Shown: piece after piece, positions 19,465 to 30,463 of the stretch
Numbering within the stretch: position 1 is the first letter of the stretch
Layout: each line of letters starts with the position of its first letter
Source of the DNA: Chloropicon primus
Lineage: Eukaryota; Chlorophyta; Chloropicophyceae; Chloropicales; Chloropicaceae
Length of the DNA stretch: 64,000 nucleotides
Direction of reading: 5' to 3'
Assembly (NCBI GenBank): GCA_023205875.1
Contig: CP060768.1
Span: 434,001 to 498,000 of the forward strand
Program-made: the position numbers and the translations under genes
Notes under the pieces: generated by a model
What the model saw: the letters and a program-made list of their open reading frames with translations, nothing else
What the model was told of the DNA's origin: nothing
Databases searched by the model: none

Positions 19465-21209
19465 ATGAGGTTCGCATTCATGGAAGGGGGGGACCTGGAG
19501 GACGGGAAGGAGTCCACGAGCGGGAGGCCTGCGTACGAACCGTTCGTGTTCACCGTGGGTGAGAACCCAGCGAGTGGTGCCGCGAAGGACACGGGCGTCG
19601 GCCTGGGCGACGACAAGTCCAAGAGGCCGTTCTTCGGCGGCGGCGAGGTCCTCAGTCCAAACCCTAGGGGCAAGCGGGAGCTGGCCAAGGAGGTGGAGTT
19701 CCACGACAAGTACATGAAAATGAACGCAACGGTGTGGTTCGACAGCAACGCGAGGAGGGAGCAGCTCCAGAGAGAGCTGAAGGAGGTCCTCGTGGAGGAG
19801 ACCCAGGATGTGAAGTCTTCCATATTCAGCGTCCAGGAGCAGAAGGAGACGTACCAGGAGGAGCTCACGAAATTTGTGACGGGCGAGAAGAGGAAGAGCG
19901 GGGCCATGATGAGTCCAGTGTCGCCCCAAATGAGGGCGCTGGGCTCGTCGCTCCAAGCTCTCGAAGGAGAGATCCACCGAGGTAGGTTTCTTTCTTTCTT
20001 TTTTTCGGGGGGGAGGGGAGCCCCACCAGCAAGCGCTCGGGACGCCTTCGTTCCTAAACACGAAACACGCCGCTGCTTGTTTGTCTGTTTGCATGCATGC
20101 GTATGTTCTTCTTCTCCCTGTCTCCCTCAGTCAAGCATCAAAAGCTGATGGAGAAGGCCAAGCAGGAGGCGGAGGAGCAAAAGCGGCTGCAGCGGGAGGA
20201 AGCGGAGAGGAGAAAGAAGCTGGAGCTGGAGCAAAAGCAGAATATGGAGGCCCAAATCGCTCTCAAGCAGCGCCAGGAGATGGAAAGGAAGAGGAAGGAA
20301 GAGGAGGACGAGGCCAGGAAAGTGGCGGACGCCAGGGCGAGGGAGGAAAGGGAGAACAGGATCCCGGAGGGGGTCCTGATGTCGCCCTCGGCCTCCAAGT
20401 GGCAGAAGTCTTGCGCCAGCGTCTACGACAAGCACAAGGCCTTGGCGGCGGACATCTTCAAGGCCTCCAAGTTGGAGAGGCTCAAGCTCGAGAAACCCAT
20501 AAAGAAGTGCGTCAATCAAGTGTCTTGCTCCAGGCAGCAGATCGCGTTCGTCGGGCGGAGCATACTGGAGCACTTGACCAATCAGTACAACCAGGGAAAG
20601 CACTTTTACTCATACTGCTTGGTGCGCTTGGGGGACTTGATCGCTCTGCAGGGTCCGGGCCTGGGGGCGGCCAAGCAGCTCGCCTTTGCGTACGCCGAGC
20701 TCGTCTCCATGGTCTCCGAATCGTTCCACGACTTGGCCTACGTCGTCGTCGCGGCTCTGCACAAGAGTTGCCCCCTCACCGTGCCATCCCTCCCGAAGGG
20801 ATACAAAGCGGTGCAGACGGACATCAAGGGGTACATCAGTCTGTGGGCAGCTCTTTGCCAGCTCCAGCCCAAGGAGTGGTTTCGATCGAGCGAACAAAGT
20901 TGGAGCTGGCAGGCTCGATTCTTGAACACGATTCCACCGAACGAGTCCACGGCGATCGCGCTCGACGCGTTCCTTCAGATCGCGGGCCACAAGTCCTTTG
21001 GGGCGTACAGGAAGCAGCAGGTCAAGCTCTTTTCCTACGCCAAGGAGGTCTTCTTGACACAGCTCATGAAGCGGGCGGGGGGAGGAGACGAGGACATTGA
21101 TGCCGTGAAGTCCAGGATAGAGAAATACGTGACCATGCAGCTGTACGCAACCCCCCCCAAGGACTCTTTCATTCCCGAGACGGACGACTCCCAGCATATC
21201 AGGTGCTAG
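19465..21209 (+). CDS. GLE1: mRNA export factor GLE1
   Basis: Two exons, 19465-19981 and 20131-21209, phase-1 GT-AG intron, 531 residues. A long charged coiled coil (KAKQEAEEQKRLQREEAERR) precedes the GLE1 C-terminal domain, which shows CVNQVSCSRQQIAFVGRSIL, an all-helical region, and LHKSCPLTVPSLPKGY, the family hallmark matching the CP(Y/F).VP segment. In yeast and plants GLE1 sits on the cytoplasmic side of the nuclear pore and, with inositol hexakisphosphate, activates the DEAD-box ATPase Dbp5 to release exported mRNPs. The ATG at 19465 is preferred over one at 19387 because the latter adds only a low-complexity Arg/Gln stretch. Confidence 0.88.
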
Positions 21210-21275
21210 GACCCCACAACAAGAGGAAGAGGGAAAAAAATCAAAAGTTGCGTAAGTTTAGTACAATGTGTGGCT

Positions 21276-22127
21276 TTATTTGTTGCTTTTATCTGTCGGG
21301 AGAGGTTTGGTCGAGTACATGGAGAACCTGTCCGCCTCGAATTCTTGCTTGGGCGTCGGGGCAGTCTCGTCGGTCATGTATCGACTTGGAGTGGACTGGC
21401 GCGAGGCGAAGCGGCCCCCGCCGCACTTCAAGCTCTTCCTCGTGCTAACCCCCGTAACCGGATTCGTCCCGCTGGCTCTCTCGCACAGCTTCATCTGGGT
21501 CGTCTTGTCTAAGAGAGCGTCCGTGAAGTCCGCACCCTCGATGGTGGCCCCGTTGAGATCGCTGGAAGTCAAAACAACTCGAGTCAAAATCGCGTCCGTG
21601 AAGTTCGCGTCCACGAAAACGCTGCGATCCATCAGGGCGTCGCTCATGTCCGCACCGGTGAAATCGACGTCCGGCGCCACCAGCTTCATCATGTAGGCGC
21701 CCCTCAAGTTCGCTCCCCGGAGCTTCGCGTAGCGAATATTCGCCTGCACAAAGTTCGAAAGCCTCAAGTCCTTTCCAAAGTCCTTCACGATGTCCTGCTT
21801 TATCATGTCGATGCCTCCGAACTGCTTCGCAGAACCGCGGTTGAACTCGCCGCCCCTTTCGTACTCCCTCTCGTTCAACTCGGCCCGAGCTTGGAGCGGT
21901 GCGACCGCGTCGTACGCCCCGACCCCGCCCGCCACGGTCGCCGCGAGCGCAACCGAGGCGAGGGTGGCTCGGACCTTGCTCATTACGCTGCTGCCGTTCT
22001 CCTCGCTCACCGTGCTGGGAGCGAAGGAGGGGGGTTGGCTCTGGCCTCGCGAGTGGTGGGCCCTCGCCGCAACGCCGCAACGCCCTCGGGATCCCACCGT
22101 CCTCCTCGCAAGCGACGCCTTCGTCAT
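21276..22127 (-). CDS. Thylakoid lumenal pentapeptide-repeat protein (TL15/TL17-like)
   Basis: 283 residues from the ATG at 22127. The N-terminus is a bipartite targeting signal: a basic Ser/Ala/Arg stroma-targeting part, then a hydrophobic thylakoid-transfer stretch (VRATLASVALAATVAGGVGA) ending at a likely lumenal cleavage site LQARA. The mature protein has a helix (FGGIDMIKQDIVKDFG) and then pentapeptide repeats of the A(N/D)LxX type (GANLRGA, GADMSDA, DANFTDA, GADFTDA). The C-terminal segment LCERASGTNPVTGVSTRKSL with a following Cys is diagnostic of the TL15/TL17 group, where the two cysteines can form a disulfide. The exact role in the lumen is unknown. The frame is open upstream to 22274 but without targeting character. 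Confidence 0.88.
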   Translation of the reverse strand: MTKASLARRTVGSRGRCGVAARAHHSRGQSQPPSFAPSTVSEENGSSVMSKVRATLASVALAATVAGGVGAYDAVAPLQARAELNEREYERGGEFNRGSAKQFGGIDMIKQDIVKDFGKDLRLSNFVQANIRYAKLRGANLRGAYMMKLVAPDVDFTGADMSDALMDRSVFVDANFTDAILTRVVLTSSDLNGATIEGADFTDALLDKTTQMKLCERASGTNPVTGVSTRKSLKCGGGRFASRQSTPSRYMTDETAPTPKQEFEADRFSMYSTKPLPTDKSNK

Positions 22128-22835
22128 ATCTCTCCGCGTGTCCTTGACTTGAGTTCTACCTCTACCTCCCACCTGTTTGTATGTGTGCGTGTCACCCAAT
22201 CCAACAGAACAGAACAGAGAGAGAGAGAGGGGGGGATTGATTGCGATGTGAGTTTCACTCAGGAAAGAAAACAAATCCTTTCCACGACGTCATTCCCTTC
22301 GACCGAGAGGTCTGCGGAAAGAGCAAGAGACGCTTGTTCCACCTGAGTCAAGACACTCTCCTTCCTGGGCCTGACCCCTCCGTCGAAGCCACGCACAAAC
22401 CAAACTCACCCCCTGGGTCTCCTCCCGTATTACGATAAGGAGGTGGAAGCGTTTAGCGCCACCAGTTTTGGATTGGAAATGTTTATATACTATTTTCATA
22501 TTTCCATATGGAAAGATCGGAAATGTGCAGATGATGCAAAAAAGCTTTTTTGGCGCCTTTGCGGCGGCCCACTACGATCGATCGGAGTCGGCGACTGCGG
22601 CGCGAGAGAGGATCGATCGGAGGGCGGTTGGGACGGTGAAGTGGGGAAAGAAGGTGTCGGGAACGAGTTCACGCGAAAGAGGAAGTCTTGCGCTTTCGAT
22701 TGGTGGGTCGCTTGTAGGGTTTGGGTTTTTGGGTGACGTGGTTTTCGCGGTGCGACCGGGGCGCCTCGTGAAAAGAGGAAGCGCGGGAAGACGAGGAGAG
22801 GGGAGAGAGGGCGAGGCAGGCAGGTTTCGTGAACC
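22128..22835. other. Divergent promoter region between lumenal protein and importin genes
   Basis: 708 bp between divergent starts. AT-richer around 22455-22545. No ORF of quality. Confidence 0.5.
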
Positions 22836-25800
22836 ATGGCTACCGGGAATCAGGGGTCTGACCAAGCGCTTGACCAAGCCACGGCCCAGCAGATGGCTGC
22901 TGTTCTTGGGCCCGACGTTGCCTCTTTTGAGCAGGTAAGTTCGAGGCCTTGAAGCGCCAAACGGAGGGAAGGGGAAACCGAATGCGAGGGAAGGTTCCTG
23001 GGAACGATGCGATCGGCGGGACCTCGGAAAGCGACGTCGCGTGATCTCAGGAGGATCTTACCCGAGAGGGACTCGAGAGTTCACTTTGTGTGTGGAAGCG
23101 AGCGCGAACCCCTGTCTGCCTTCCTGCGTGCCTGCTCGCTCCAGCGACGACCGGATCGGATCGCCTGACTGACGGTTTCTTTCTCCTCCGCCTTGACCTT
23201 CTTTTTTTGACCACGCCGCAGCTCTGCCAAGCCCTGACCTCGCACCAGAACGAGATCAGAAGCCAGGCCGAGAAGGTGTTCCAGGCCTGCAAGGAGCACC
23301 AGGCGGACGCCTGCGTGCAGAGGCTCGTCCACGTGTTGAAGAACTCGCAAGCTCTGGAGCTTCGCGGCTTGTGCGCGGTCTTGCTCCGTAAGACGCTCTG
23401 CTCCGATGTCGAGAACAAGACGTGGAAGTCCTTGACTCCGCAGACACAGCAGGGCCTCAAGACAGAGCTCCTCGAGCTCGTCAAGGGAGAGACGAACAGG
23501 TCGACAGCAAAGATGGTGTGCGACACGGTGAGCGACGTCGGCGCCATGCTCCTGGAGGAGCAGCAGTGGCCAGAGCTCTTGCCCTTCATGTTCCAGTGCG
23601 TCCAGAGCGGGGACGAGACGATCTTGGAGCGCGTGCTCCGCGTTTTCGCGAACCTGGTGATGTCCGTGGAGATGACCTTGACCCCTTACATCAACACCCT
23701 GCACGGCGTCTTCGGCAACTGCTTGGGCTCGCAGAACGTTGACGTGCGAAATGCGGCCCTGAGGGCGACCTGCAGCTTCATATCGAGCCTGGAGAAGAAG
23801 TCGGAGAGGGACAAGTTCCAGGACCTCGTCCCTTCCATGCTTAACTGTTTGGGGACTGCTTTGAACCAGGGAGATGAGGCGACGGCTCAGGAGACCCTCG
23901 GCATGTTCATTGAGATCGGAGAGGAGCACCCTACCTTCCTGAGGAAGAACCTTATTGAGATCGTGAACGCCATCTTGACGGTGACGGAGGCCGGCAACTT
24001 GGAGGCGAGCACCAGGCAGTTGGCCTCCGAGTTCCTCGTCACTCTCGCGGAAGCGAGGGAGAAGGCGCCCGGAATGATGAGGAAGCTGCCTCAGTTCATG
24101 GGAAAGCTGTTCCACGCCCTGATGTGCTTCCTGCTCGACATCGATGACGAGCCTGAGTGGCACGCCGCGGACAGGGAGGAGGACGAGGGAATCGGGAATG
24201 GAGAGCTCTTCGACGTGGGTCTGGAGGGTCTGGACCGCCTTTCCATTGCGCTGGGAGGCAACGCCGTGATGCCGATTGCCAACCAAATCCTTCCCGCCTT
24301 CCTGCAGGACCAGGATTGGAAAAAGAGGCACTCCGCCCTGATGACCCTTGCCCAGATCGCGGAGGGCTGCGTGAAAGTCATGTCCAAGGCCATCAGCTGG
24401 ACGGTGGACATCTGCGTGACTGGGCTGAGGGATCCTCACCCCAAGGTGAGGTGGGCGGCCTGCCAGACGGTCGGCCAGCTCTCCACGGATCTCGGGCCGA
24501 CCTTCCAGGAGCAGGAGCACGGAAGGATTGTGCCGACCCTGCTTGCGGCCATGGATGACGTGAACGAGCCGAGGGTGCAGGCCCACGCCACCGCCGCGGT
24601 GGTCAACTTCAGCGAGGACTGCGAGGAGGACATCCTCGCCCCTTACCTAGACGCGCTGGTCTCCAAGCTTTTGGTCCTTCTCCAGAGCCCGAGAAACATA
24701 GTGAGGGAGGGCGCCTTGACGTCCCTGGCCAGTGTCGCGGACTCGTCCAAGGAGTACTTTGAAAAGTACTACTCGGTGGTCATGCCGATCCTGGTGAACA
24801 TCCTTCAGACGGCGAACGACAAGCCTCTCAGGCTCTTGAGGGCCAAGGCGATCGAGTGCATTTCTCTGGTTGGCATGGCGGTGGGCAAGGACAAGTTCGG
24901 CCCCGATTCAAAGGCCATCATGGAGATGCTCATGGCGTTGCAGAACTCCCCGATGGAGGACGACGATCCAACGGCGAGCTACCTCCTCCAAGCCTGGGCG
25001 AGGATTTGCAAGTGCCTCGGAAACGACTTTTTGCCCTACCTTCCCGTGGTCATGCCGCCGCTGTTCGCGTCTGCCAAGCTTGAGCCAGATGTCACGGTCA
25101 AGCACTTTGATGACGAGGACGACGAGGAGGACGAGGAGGACGCGAACGAGGTCGAGACCCTCATCGTGGGAAACTCGAAGATCTGCATCAGGACGAGCAC
25201 CTTGGAGGAGAAGTCCACCGCCTGCAGCATGCTTTGCTGCTACGTGGAGGAGCTCCAGGAGGGTTTCTTCCCCTACATCGAGGAGATCGTCCAGCTCTTT
25301 GTGCCCCTCCTTCGCTTTGCTTTCCATGAGGACGTCAGGGCGACCGTGGCCACCGGAATTCCAGAGCTGCTCAAGGCGGCAAAGCTGTCCGTGGAGAAGG
25401 GCTGCGGCAAGGACGCCTCTTGGCTCAAGGGCATGCTTGACTTCGCACTGGGGCGGTTGCTAGAGGCCATGGAGAGGGAGCCTGAGGCCCTGATCGTTGT
25501 CAGCCAGGTGGAAGCCATCGGCAAGCTCGTGGCGACGTACGGAGAGGGCCTGGACCAGCAGCAGATGCTCTCCATCTTCGAGGGTCTGAAGAAGGTTCTC
25601 GAGGGGTCCACCGATAGGAGGAAGGAGAGGGAATCCAGAAAGGAGTCCGAGGACTTTGACGAGGAGGAGGCCGAAGCGATCGAGGAGGAGAACGAGGAGG
25701 AGGACGACGTCTCTGACGCCGTCTGCGAGTGCCTCGACGAGATGCTGAAGAAGTTCAGGGCGGCGGTCATGCCCTTGGTGGAGCAGCTCTTGCCCTTCTT

Positions 25801-26530
25801 TGCCAGGATGCTGGAGCCCAACCGGTCCTCGAGCGAGCACAGGATCGCAATCTGCTTGATCGACTCTGTCGTGGAGTACGGCAGCGATGGCGGGGCGACC
25901 CTCAAGTACTTCAACTCCTTTGTCCCAGTGCTCCTCAACAACACGATCAGCGAGGACGCCGACATCAGGCAGTGCAGCGCTTACGGCTTGGGCGCCTGCG
26001 CCCAGTCCTACGGGGAGCACTTTGCCCCCATCTGCAAGGATGCCCTGTCCAAGCTGATGCAGATCATCCAGCACCCGAACGCCAGGACGTCTGATTTCGA
26101 GGTGGCCACGGAGAACGCCGTGTCGGCTCTCGGAAAGTTTTGCGAGTTCCAGTCCTCCGCCGTGGACGCCACGGGCTTGGTGGACACCGCCGGGCTGATG
26201 AACTTCTGGCTGTCCCAGCTGCCCCTCAAGGCGGACAAGAACGAGGCCAAGGTGGTCCACGATCAGCTCTGCCGTTTCTTGGAGAAGGGGGACGCCAGGA
26301 TCGTGGGCAAGGACAACGCCAACCTCCCCGTGATCGTCGCCATCCTTTGCAAGATACTGGCCGAGGGCACGAGCGTTGTCAACCCCGAGACCAGGAACAA
26401 ACTCATTGCCATCTTGCAGAAGGTTCTGCAGACGGTGCCCAAGGAGGTGGTGCACCAGCAGCACGCCCAGCTTCCTCAAAAGGCCCAGAAAGTTCTGGAG
26501 GCTGCCGCGTCCGGCCAGTACGGAGGATGA
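22836..26530 (+). CDS. IPO5: Importin-beta family karyopherin, importin-5/Kap121 type
   Basis: Two exons, 22836-22934 (33 residues, MATGNQGSDQALDQATAQQM...) and 23222-26530, phase-0 intron of 287 bp, 1,135 residues. HEAT repeats run throughout. An N-terminal importin-beta-like region (TSHQNEIRSQAEKVFQACKE, RGLCAVLLRKTL) is followed by two acidic stretches: DDEDDEEDEEDANEVETL near the centre, where Kap121/IPO5 carries a comparable loop, and EEEAEAIEEENEEEDD further on. The order and length fit IPO5/Kap121, which imports ribosomal proteins and histones with RanGTP release. The alternative start at 23090 lies inside the intron and gives a non-homologous leader. A TGTAA follows at 26641. Confidence 0.93.
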
Positions 26531-27004
26531 TGCGAGGATGTTGAGGTGGAGGACGGGGAGGTGAGAGGGGGCGGCCAGGGTTTAGCGGCTGCGGCGACGA
26601 CGATAAATTATGGGGGGTTTGGATGGGTGGTGTGTGTGTGTGTAAGAGAGAGAATGTTTAGGAGAAGGGAAAGTAGTAGTTTTTAAAAGAAGACGACCAC
26701 CAACAAGCAAGCCTGTATAGTGTCACTGTATTCTATTGATACCAATGCGTCAGAAAACCTTCGGGAGAGAGAGAAGGAAGCGCCGTAATGCCGAGAAGCA
26801 GAAGAAGCGGCGGCAAGGTGTTCTCTCTCTGTGATCTCTCTCTCTATTTGTCTCTCAGCAGAAGTTGCTGCTTGGGGGCGTCCAACTCCTCCTTCATCAT
26901 CCCTGACACCTTCTTCTTCGACCCGACCTTGTTCTCCTCGCTCGCTTCCTGCTGAGAAGCAGGAGAAGCTTCTACTCCAAGAAGCAGGAGAAGCTCTGAG
27001 TCTC
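26531..27004. other. 3' region of importin gene plus duplicated SDHAF4 piece
   Basis: Bases about 26862-26965 repeat the last exon of SDHAF4 (see next entries). The remainder is importin 3' UTR with TG and TC microsatellites. Confidence 0.6.
26844..27000 (-). pseudogene. Partial tandem duplicate of SDHAF4 last exon
   Basis: On the minus strand it encodes QQEASEENKVGSKKKVSGMM, nearly the same as QQEASEENKVGSKVSG in the functional exon at 27005-27151. It lacks the conserved GPEPTRYGDWE end. The two blocks are about 190 bp apart in direct orientation, so this looks like a local exon duplication. Confidence 0.7.
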
Positions 27005-27478
27005 TCAGAAATCGCTGCAGCGCCCCGCTCGCTCCCAGTCCCCGTACCTGGTGGGCTCGGGGCCCTTGGGGCCGTCCAACTCCTCCTTCTTCATCCCTGA
27101 CACCTTCGACCCGACCTTGTTCTCCTCGCTCGCTTCCTGCTGGTCGCCCGTCTGCTTTAGAGTAGACGCACCGCCGCAAGAATCAAGTCCCCTTGCGTCG
27201 TCAGTCCAAGAAGCGGCGAAGGGGGTTCGAATCGAATCTCTTACGTGGGCGGGCGGCAGCCCAGCCGCTCTTACCTTTGGTATTTTCTTGTCCCAACCGT
27301 CCTCCACGAGGTCCTCGATCGCTGTCTCCGCCTCCTCCCTGTGGCGCTTCGTGTAGTCGAAGGGCGTGGTGGCGGAACACAAGGGCCGGCGGAGGGAACG
27401 GAAGGAGAAGAGGTCAAACCCACCTCCCGTGGCCGCCCGCCTCGCCAGAGCAACCACCACCTTGAAGACGAAGACCAT
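27005..27478 (-). CDS. SDHAF4: Succinate dehydrogenase assembly factor 4 (DUF1674)
   Basis: The C-terminus GPKGPEPTRYGDWERAGRCS followed by DF is the signature of SDHAF4, a mitochondrial chaperone that binds flavinylated SDHA and protects against oxidants during complex II assembly. Predicted exons 27478-27275 and 27151-27005 give about 116 residues, the right size. The 123-bp intron has GT-AG ends and a length divisible by three, so the unspliced frame is also open (157 residues), but the intron translation is not conserved-looking. The N-terminus (MVFVFKVVVALARRAATGGG) is basic and amphipathic, fitting a mitochondrial presequence. Confidence 0.88.
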   Translation of the reverse strand: MVFVFKVVVALARRAATGGGFDLFSFRSLRRPLCSATTPFDYTKRHREEAETAIEDLVEDGWDKKIPKVRAAGLPPAHVRDSIRTPFAASWTDDARGLDSCGGASTLKQTGDQQEASEENKVGSKVSGMKKEELDGPKGPEPTRYGDWERAGRCSDF

Positions 27479-27698
27479 CCTCCGATGCGATGGATTTTGG
27501 ATTTGGGGAAGAGAGATCCTCCCTCGGAAAAGAGCTCAAGCGTTTTGAGCCAGGGGTGTGTGTGGGTGTGTACGGTGGAGCCGGCTCTTGATGTGAGGAT
27601 TCGATTGGATGGATGATAGAATGATGCATACATTGTAATCATTGTAGGACATATCATCATCTCTCTCCATCGTTACGGTTTACGGTTAGTTTTTTTTT

Positions 27699-29888
27699 TT
27701 ACGTGACGAGAGACCTGCTGGAGGCCCCCACTTTGATCTCCTGCTCGATGCCGACGGAGTCTAGGTCAGGCAAGTCGTCCAACTGCATGTGGTTGGGAAG
27801 AATCTGGTTGACCTGGTCGACGCTCTTCTGGTACTCGTTGATGAGGGCCTTGCCGTACTCTTTCCTCCACGCCTTGTGCTGGTAGACCCCCCGCCGCAGC
27901 AGGCGCAAGAGATCCATGCAGGACTGGAGGGTGACGTGGTACAAGCCCTCCAGGGAGATGTAATCCCTCTCGTACATCACCAAAGCGGCGTCGATGGTGT
28001 TGGCGTAGTGGTGGATCTGGTCCTTGTGCCTCTTCTCGTGCCTGATGGAGAAGAGCCGGAAGACCTTGTCCATGCTCAGGGACTCGGGGAAGGACTTGGG
28101 GCTGTGGATGTCGGGCGTCTCCGACAAGGCCGCGCTCTCCGCCGTCCTCAGGACCTTGTGGATGAAGACGTCCGAGAGCCTCGGGCCGGGCCCCATGACC
28201 GCGAGCTTGGGGTTCTTCAGCGCGTTGATCGCGACCTGCACGTCCCCTTGGCCGTCGTCCCCGAAGAAGATGAAGTCGTACTCGGGGTAAAGCTCCATGT
28301 ACTTGACCATGTCCTTGTACTTTTTGTGGGCCACTTCCTTCCACACGATCCTGTTGTCCAGGTTGACGCACGTGGCGACCTTCCCGGCGAGGCCCATGAC
28401 CATGGCCTTGGCCCCCGCGATGAGCGACCCGGGGAGGAGCGTCGGGATCGTGTGGAAGTACCCCTTCTCCTTGAGGTGGATGAACTTCCTGTACATCATG
28501 GACTCGAAGAACCCCTTCGCGGCCTTGACCCCCGGCCTCGCCGACAGCATCACGAGGGTGTGGTCCTGCACCCCCGTGGCGTCGTGATTAGCAACGCCCC
28601 CCCTCGCGTTGCTCTCCAGGCACACCTTCATGTCGTACACCGGCCTGCCCGCCTTGGAGGCGAGCCTCTTCCAGGCCTTGGCGATCGAGACGCTCGAGTC
28701 GCAGTCCAGGGTGACCACCGAGTGCTCCTCCAGGTTGGCGGAGCACGTCACCCTCGTCAAGGCGGACGAGTTCCCTTCCCCCTGGTGCCTGGAGCTCGAG
28801 TACCTCATCAGGACGTCCCTGTCCCCGTTCCGCTGAGGAGGAGGGGCGTTACTGTTGCTGCTCACGGCGCCGCTGGCCTGCCTCCCCAGCGAGGACAGGG
28901 GGGACAGGGGGGGGGACAGGGTGTGGGTCGGCGAGGGGAACGAGTTGAGGCCCGCCAGGCCCGACTCGGCGCCGATGCCGACCTCCTTGTACAGGGCGAA
29001 GATTCCCGGGTAGAAGGAGTGGGCGGGGTAAGTCTTGTCGCACCCCGCCGGGAACTTTCCCCCGCTGCACCACACGGTGTCGTCCAGGTCCGAGATGATC
29101 TTGATCCTCGGCTTGGCGTGCAGCCGAGGGGACGGGGAGGCGGCGGAGGAGGAGCTCTGGGCCCCCGGCCCGCAAGGGTCGAACACGGTGTTGATCCTCC
29201 TGACGTGGGCGGCCTCCCTCTTGATGTGCTGCAGGACCTCGTCCCTCAGGTCCTTGCCGCCGATGATGTTGAACTCCTCGTACACCAGGTTGAACAGGTT
29301 CTTCCAGCTGCCGCTGCTGTCGATGGCGTTCTTCAGGATCGTCAGGTCCACGCCCTTGGTCGAGTGGAAGATCTCCCTCACGAACTGCGCCCAAAAGTTG
29401 AAGTGGATGATGTTCTTGTACCTCCTCGCCATGTTGAACTCGTGGAGGAGGGACGCCTTGCACCGGATGGAGAGCTCCCCCATCCGGCCCCGCACCACCT
29501 CCATCGTCCTCATCGTCGACAGCTTGATGAAGACCCTGAGGTCGGACGACAGGAGGAGGGCGTCCAGCTCCTCCCCCGTGCAGTCCGCCAGCAGCCCCGC
29601 GATCCTCTCGTGGATGTGCCTCCTCTGCTTCCTCGAGTGCGTCCTCGCTGACAGCAGAAGCAGGAGCTCGTTGAAGGCCTCCTGCTGCCAAAGGCTGTCC
29701 GTCTGGTGCCCGAACCACGGCACGGAGAGAGAAGGAGTCTGAGAGATAGACGCCGCCGCGACGCCGGGGTTGTTTGTCGTTGCTGTCAACGAGGTGGTGG
29801 AGGACGACGGAGAGGAGCTTGGAGAGCTTCTTGGAGAGGAAGAGGTCTTCTTCTTGCTTCCGTTCCTCGTCGTCCTCGTGCTCCCCAT
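27699..29888 (-). CDS. HAD-like phosphatase of the App1/DUF2183 group
   Basis: 729 residues, one exon. A Ser-rich N-terminus is followed by a helical region and then IKIISDLDDTVW (DLDDT at about 267-271), the HAD-type DxDxT nucleophile motif as in yeast App1, a Mg-dependent phosphatidate phosphatase. Further conserved-looking blocks are KTYPAHSFYPGIFALYKEVG, LVMLSARPG, FIHLKEKGYFHTIPTLLPGS and YDFIFFGDDGQGDVQVA, the last supplying the second acidic pair. Catalysis on phosphatidic acid is inferred from App1 only. A TTGTTC array lies in the 5' leader (29892-29925) and a TGCG array at 29956-29986. A 620-residue antisense ORF over this gene is treated as a shadow. Confidence 0.75.
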   Translation of the reverse strand: MGSTRTTRNGSKKKTSSSPRSSPSSSPSSSTTSLTATTNNPGVAAASISQTPSLSVPWFGHQTDSLWQQEAFNELLLLLSARTHSRKQRRHIHERIAGLLADCTGEELDALLLSSDLRVFIKLSTMRTMEVVRGRMGELSIRCKASLLHEFNMARRYKNIIHFNFWAQFVREIFHSTKGVDLTILKNAIDSSGSWKNLFNLVYEEFNIIGGKDLRDEVLQHIKREAAHVRRINTVFDPCGPGAQSSSSAASPSPRLHAKPRIKIISDLDDTVWCSGGKFPAGCDKTYPAHSFYPGIFALYKEVGIGAESGLAGLNSFPSPTHTLSPPLSPLSSLGRQASGAVSSNSNAPPPQRNGDRDVLMRYSSSRHQGEGNSSALTRVTCSANLEEHSVVTLDCDSSVSIAKAWKRLASKAGRPVYDMKVCLESNARGGVANHDATGVQDHTLVMLSARPGVKAAKGFFESMMYRKFIHLKEKGYFHTIPTLLPGSLIAGAKAMVMGLAGKVATCVNLDNRIVWKEVAHKKYKDMVKYMELYPEYDFIFFGDDGQGDVQVAINALKNPKLAVMGPGPRLSDVFIHKVLRTAESAALSETPDIHSPKSFPESLSMDKVFRLFSIRHEKRHKDQIHHYANTIDAALVMYERDYISLEGLYHVTLQSCMDLLRLLRRGVYQHKAWRKEYGKALINEYQKSVDQVNQILPNHMQLDDLPDLDSVGIEQEIKVGASSRSLVT

Positions 29889-30463
29889 TTTGTTCTTGTT
29901 GTTCTTGTTGTTCTTGTTGTCGGAGAGAGAGGAGGTGTGTGCTGACGTGAGACCCCGTGCGTGCGTGCGTGCGTGCGTGCGTGCGTCTCCTCCTCCTCCT
30001 CCTCAACGGGGCGTCGCGTCGTCCAACCAAGCGAGAGAGAGGCGCGTGTGCGTTACTCGTAACCGACGCCGACCGGACGACGGCGGGAAAAAACCCGACG
30101 GACGGGTAACGTCACACGATCAAAATGAAAAAAATCCCTTTCGAGATTTTTATTTTTTTGATTTTCGAGATCTCCTTTTGTTTTCCCCGTAACCGCAAGG
30201 TGCGATTCTCTGTTTGTTTTGGTCTCCGAAAAATTAGGAGAATGCGTCGAGGAGCGAGGTCAAACCCTAGCGCTGGCTCTTGAGGCCCAGAAGTGCGAAG
30301 CAGAGCGGCGACCAAGACCGAGGACCGAGAATTGCATTACGTACAAGGTGAGGGGGGATTGAGGTTTTGTGTTGTGTTGGGTTTGGTTTTGTTTTGTTTT
30401 GTTTTGTTTTGTTTTGGAGAAAAGCCTGACCACGTTTTGGGTTTTTGGGTTTTGGTGGAAGAT
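29889..30463. other. Divergent promoter region
   Basis: 575 bp between divergent starts. It contains TTGTTC and GTGC microsatellites and an AT-rich patch at 30120-30190. A TTTTG array is at 30381-30415. Confidence 0.5.

Noticed and set aside
27789-29651. 620-codon ORF on the plus strand
   Set aside because: Fully antisense to the App1-like gene; repetitive Val/Leu/Arg/Gly composition without domains, a mirror of GC-rich codons.
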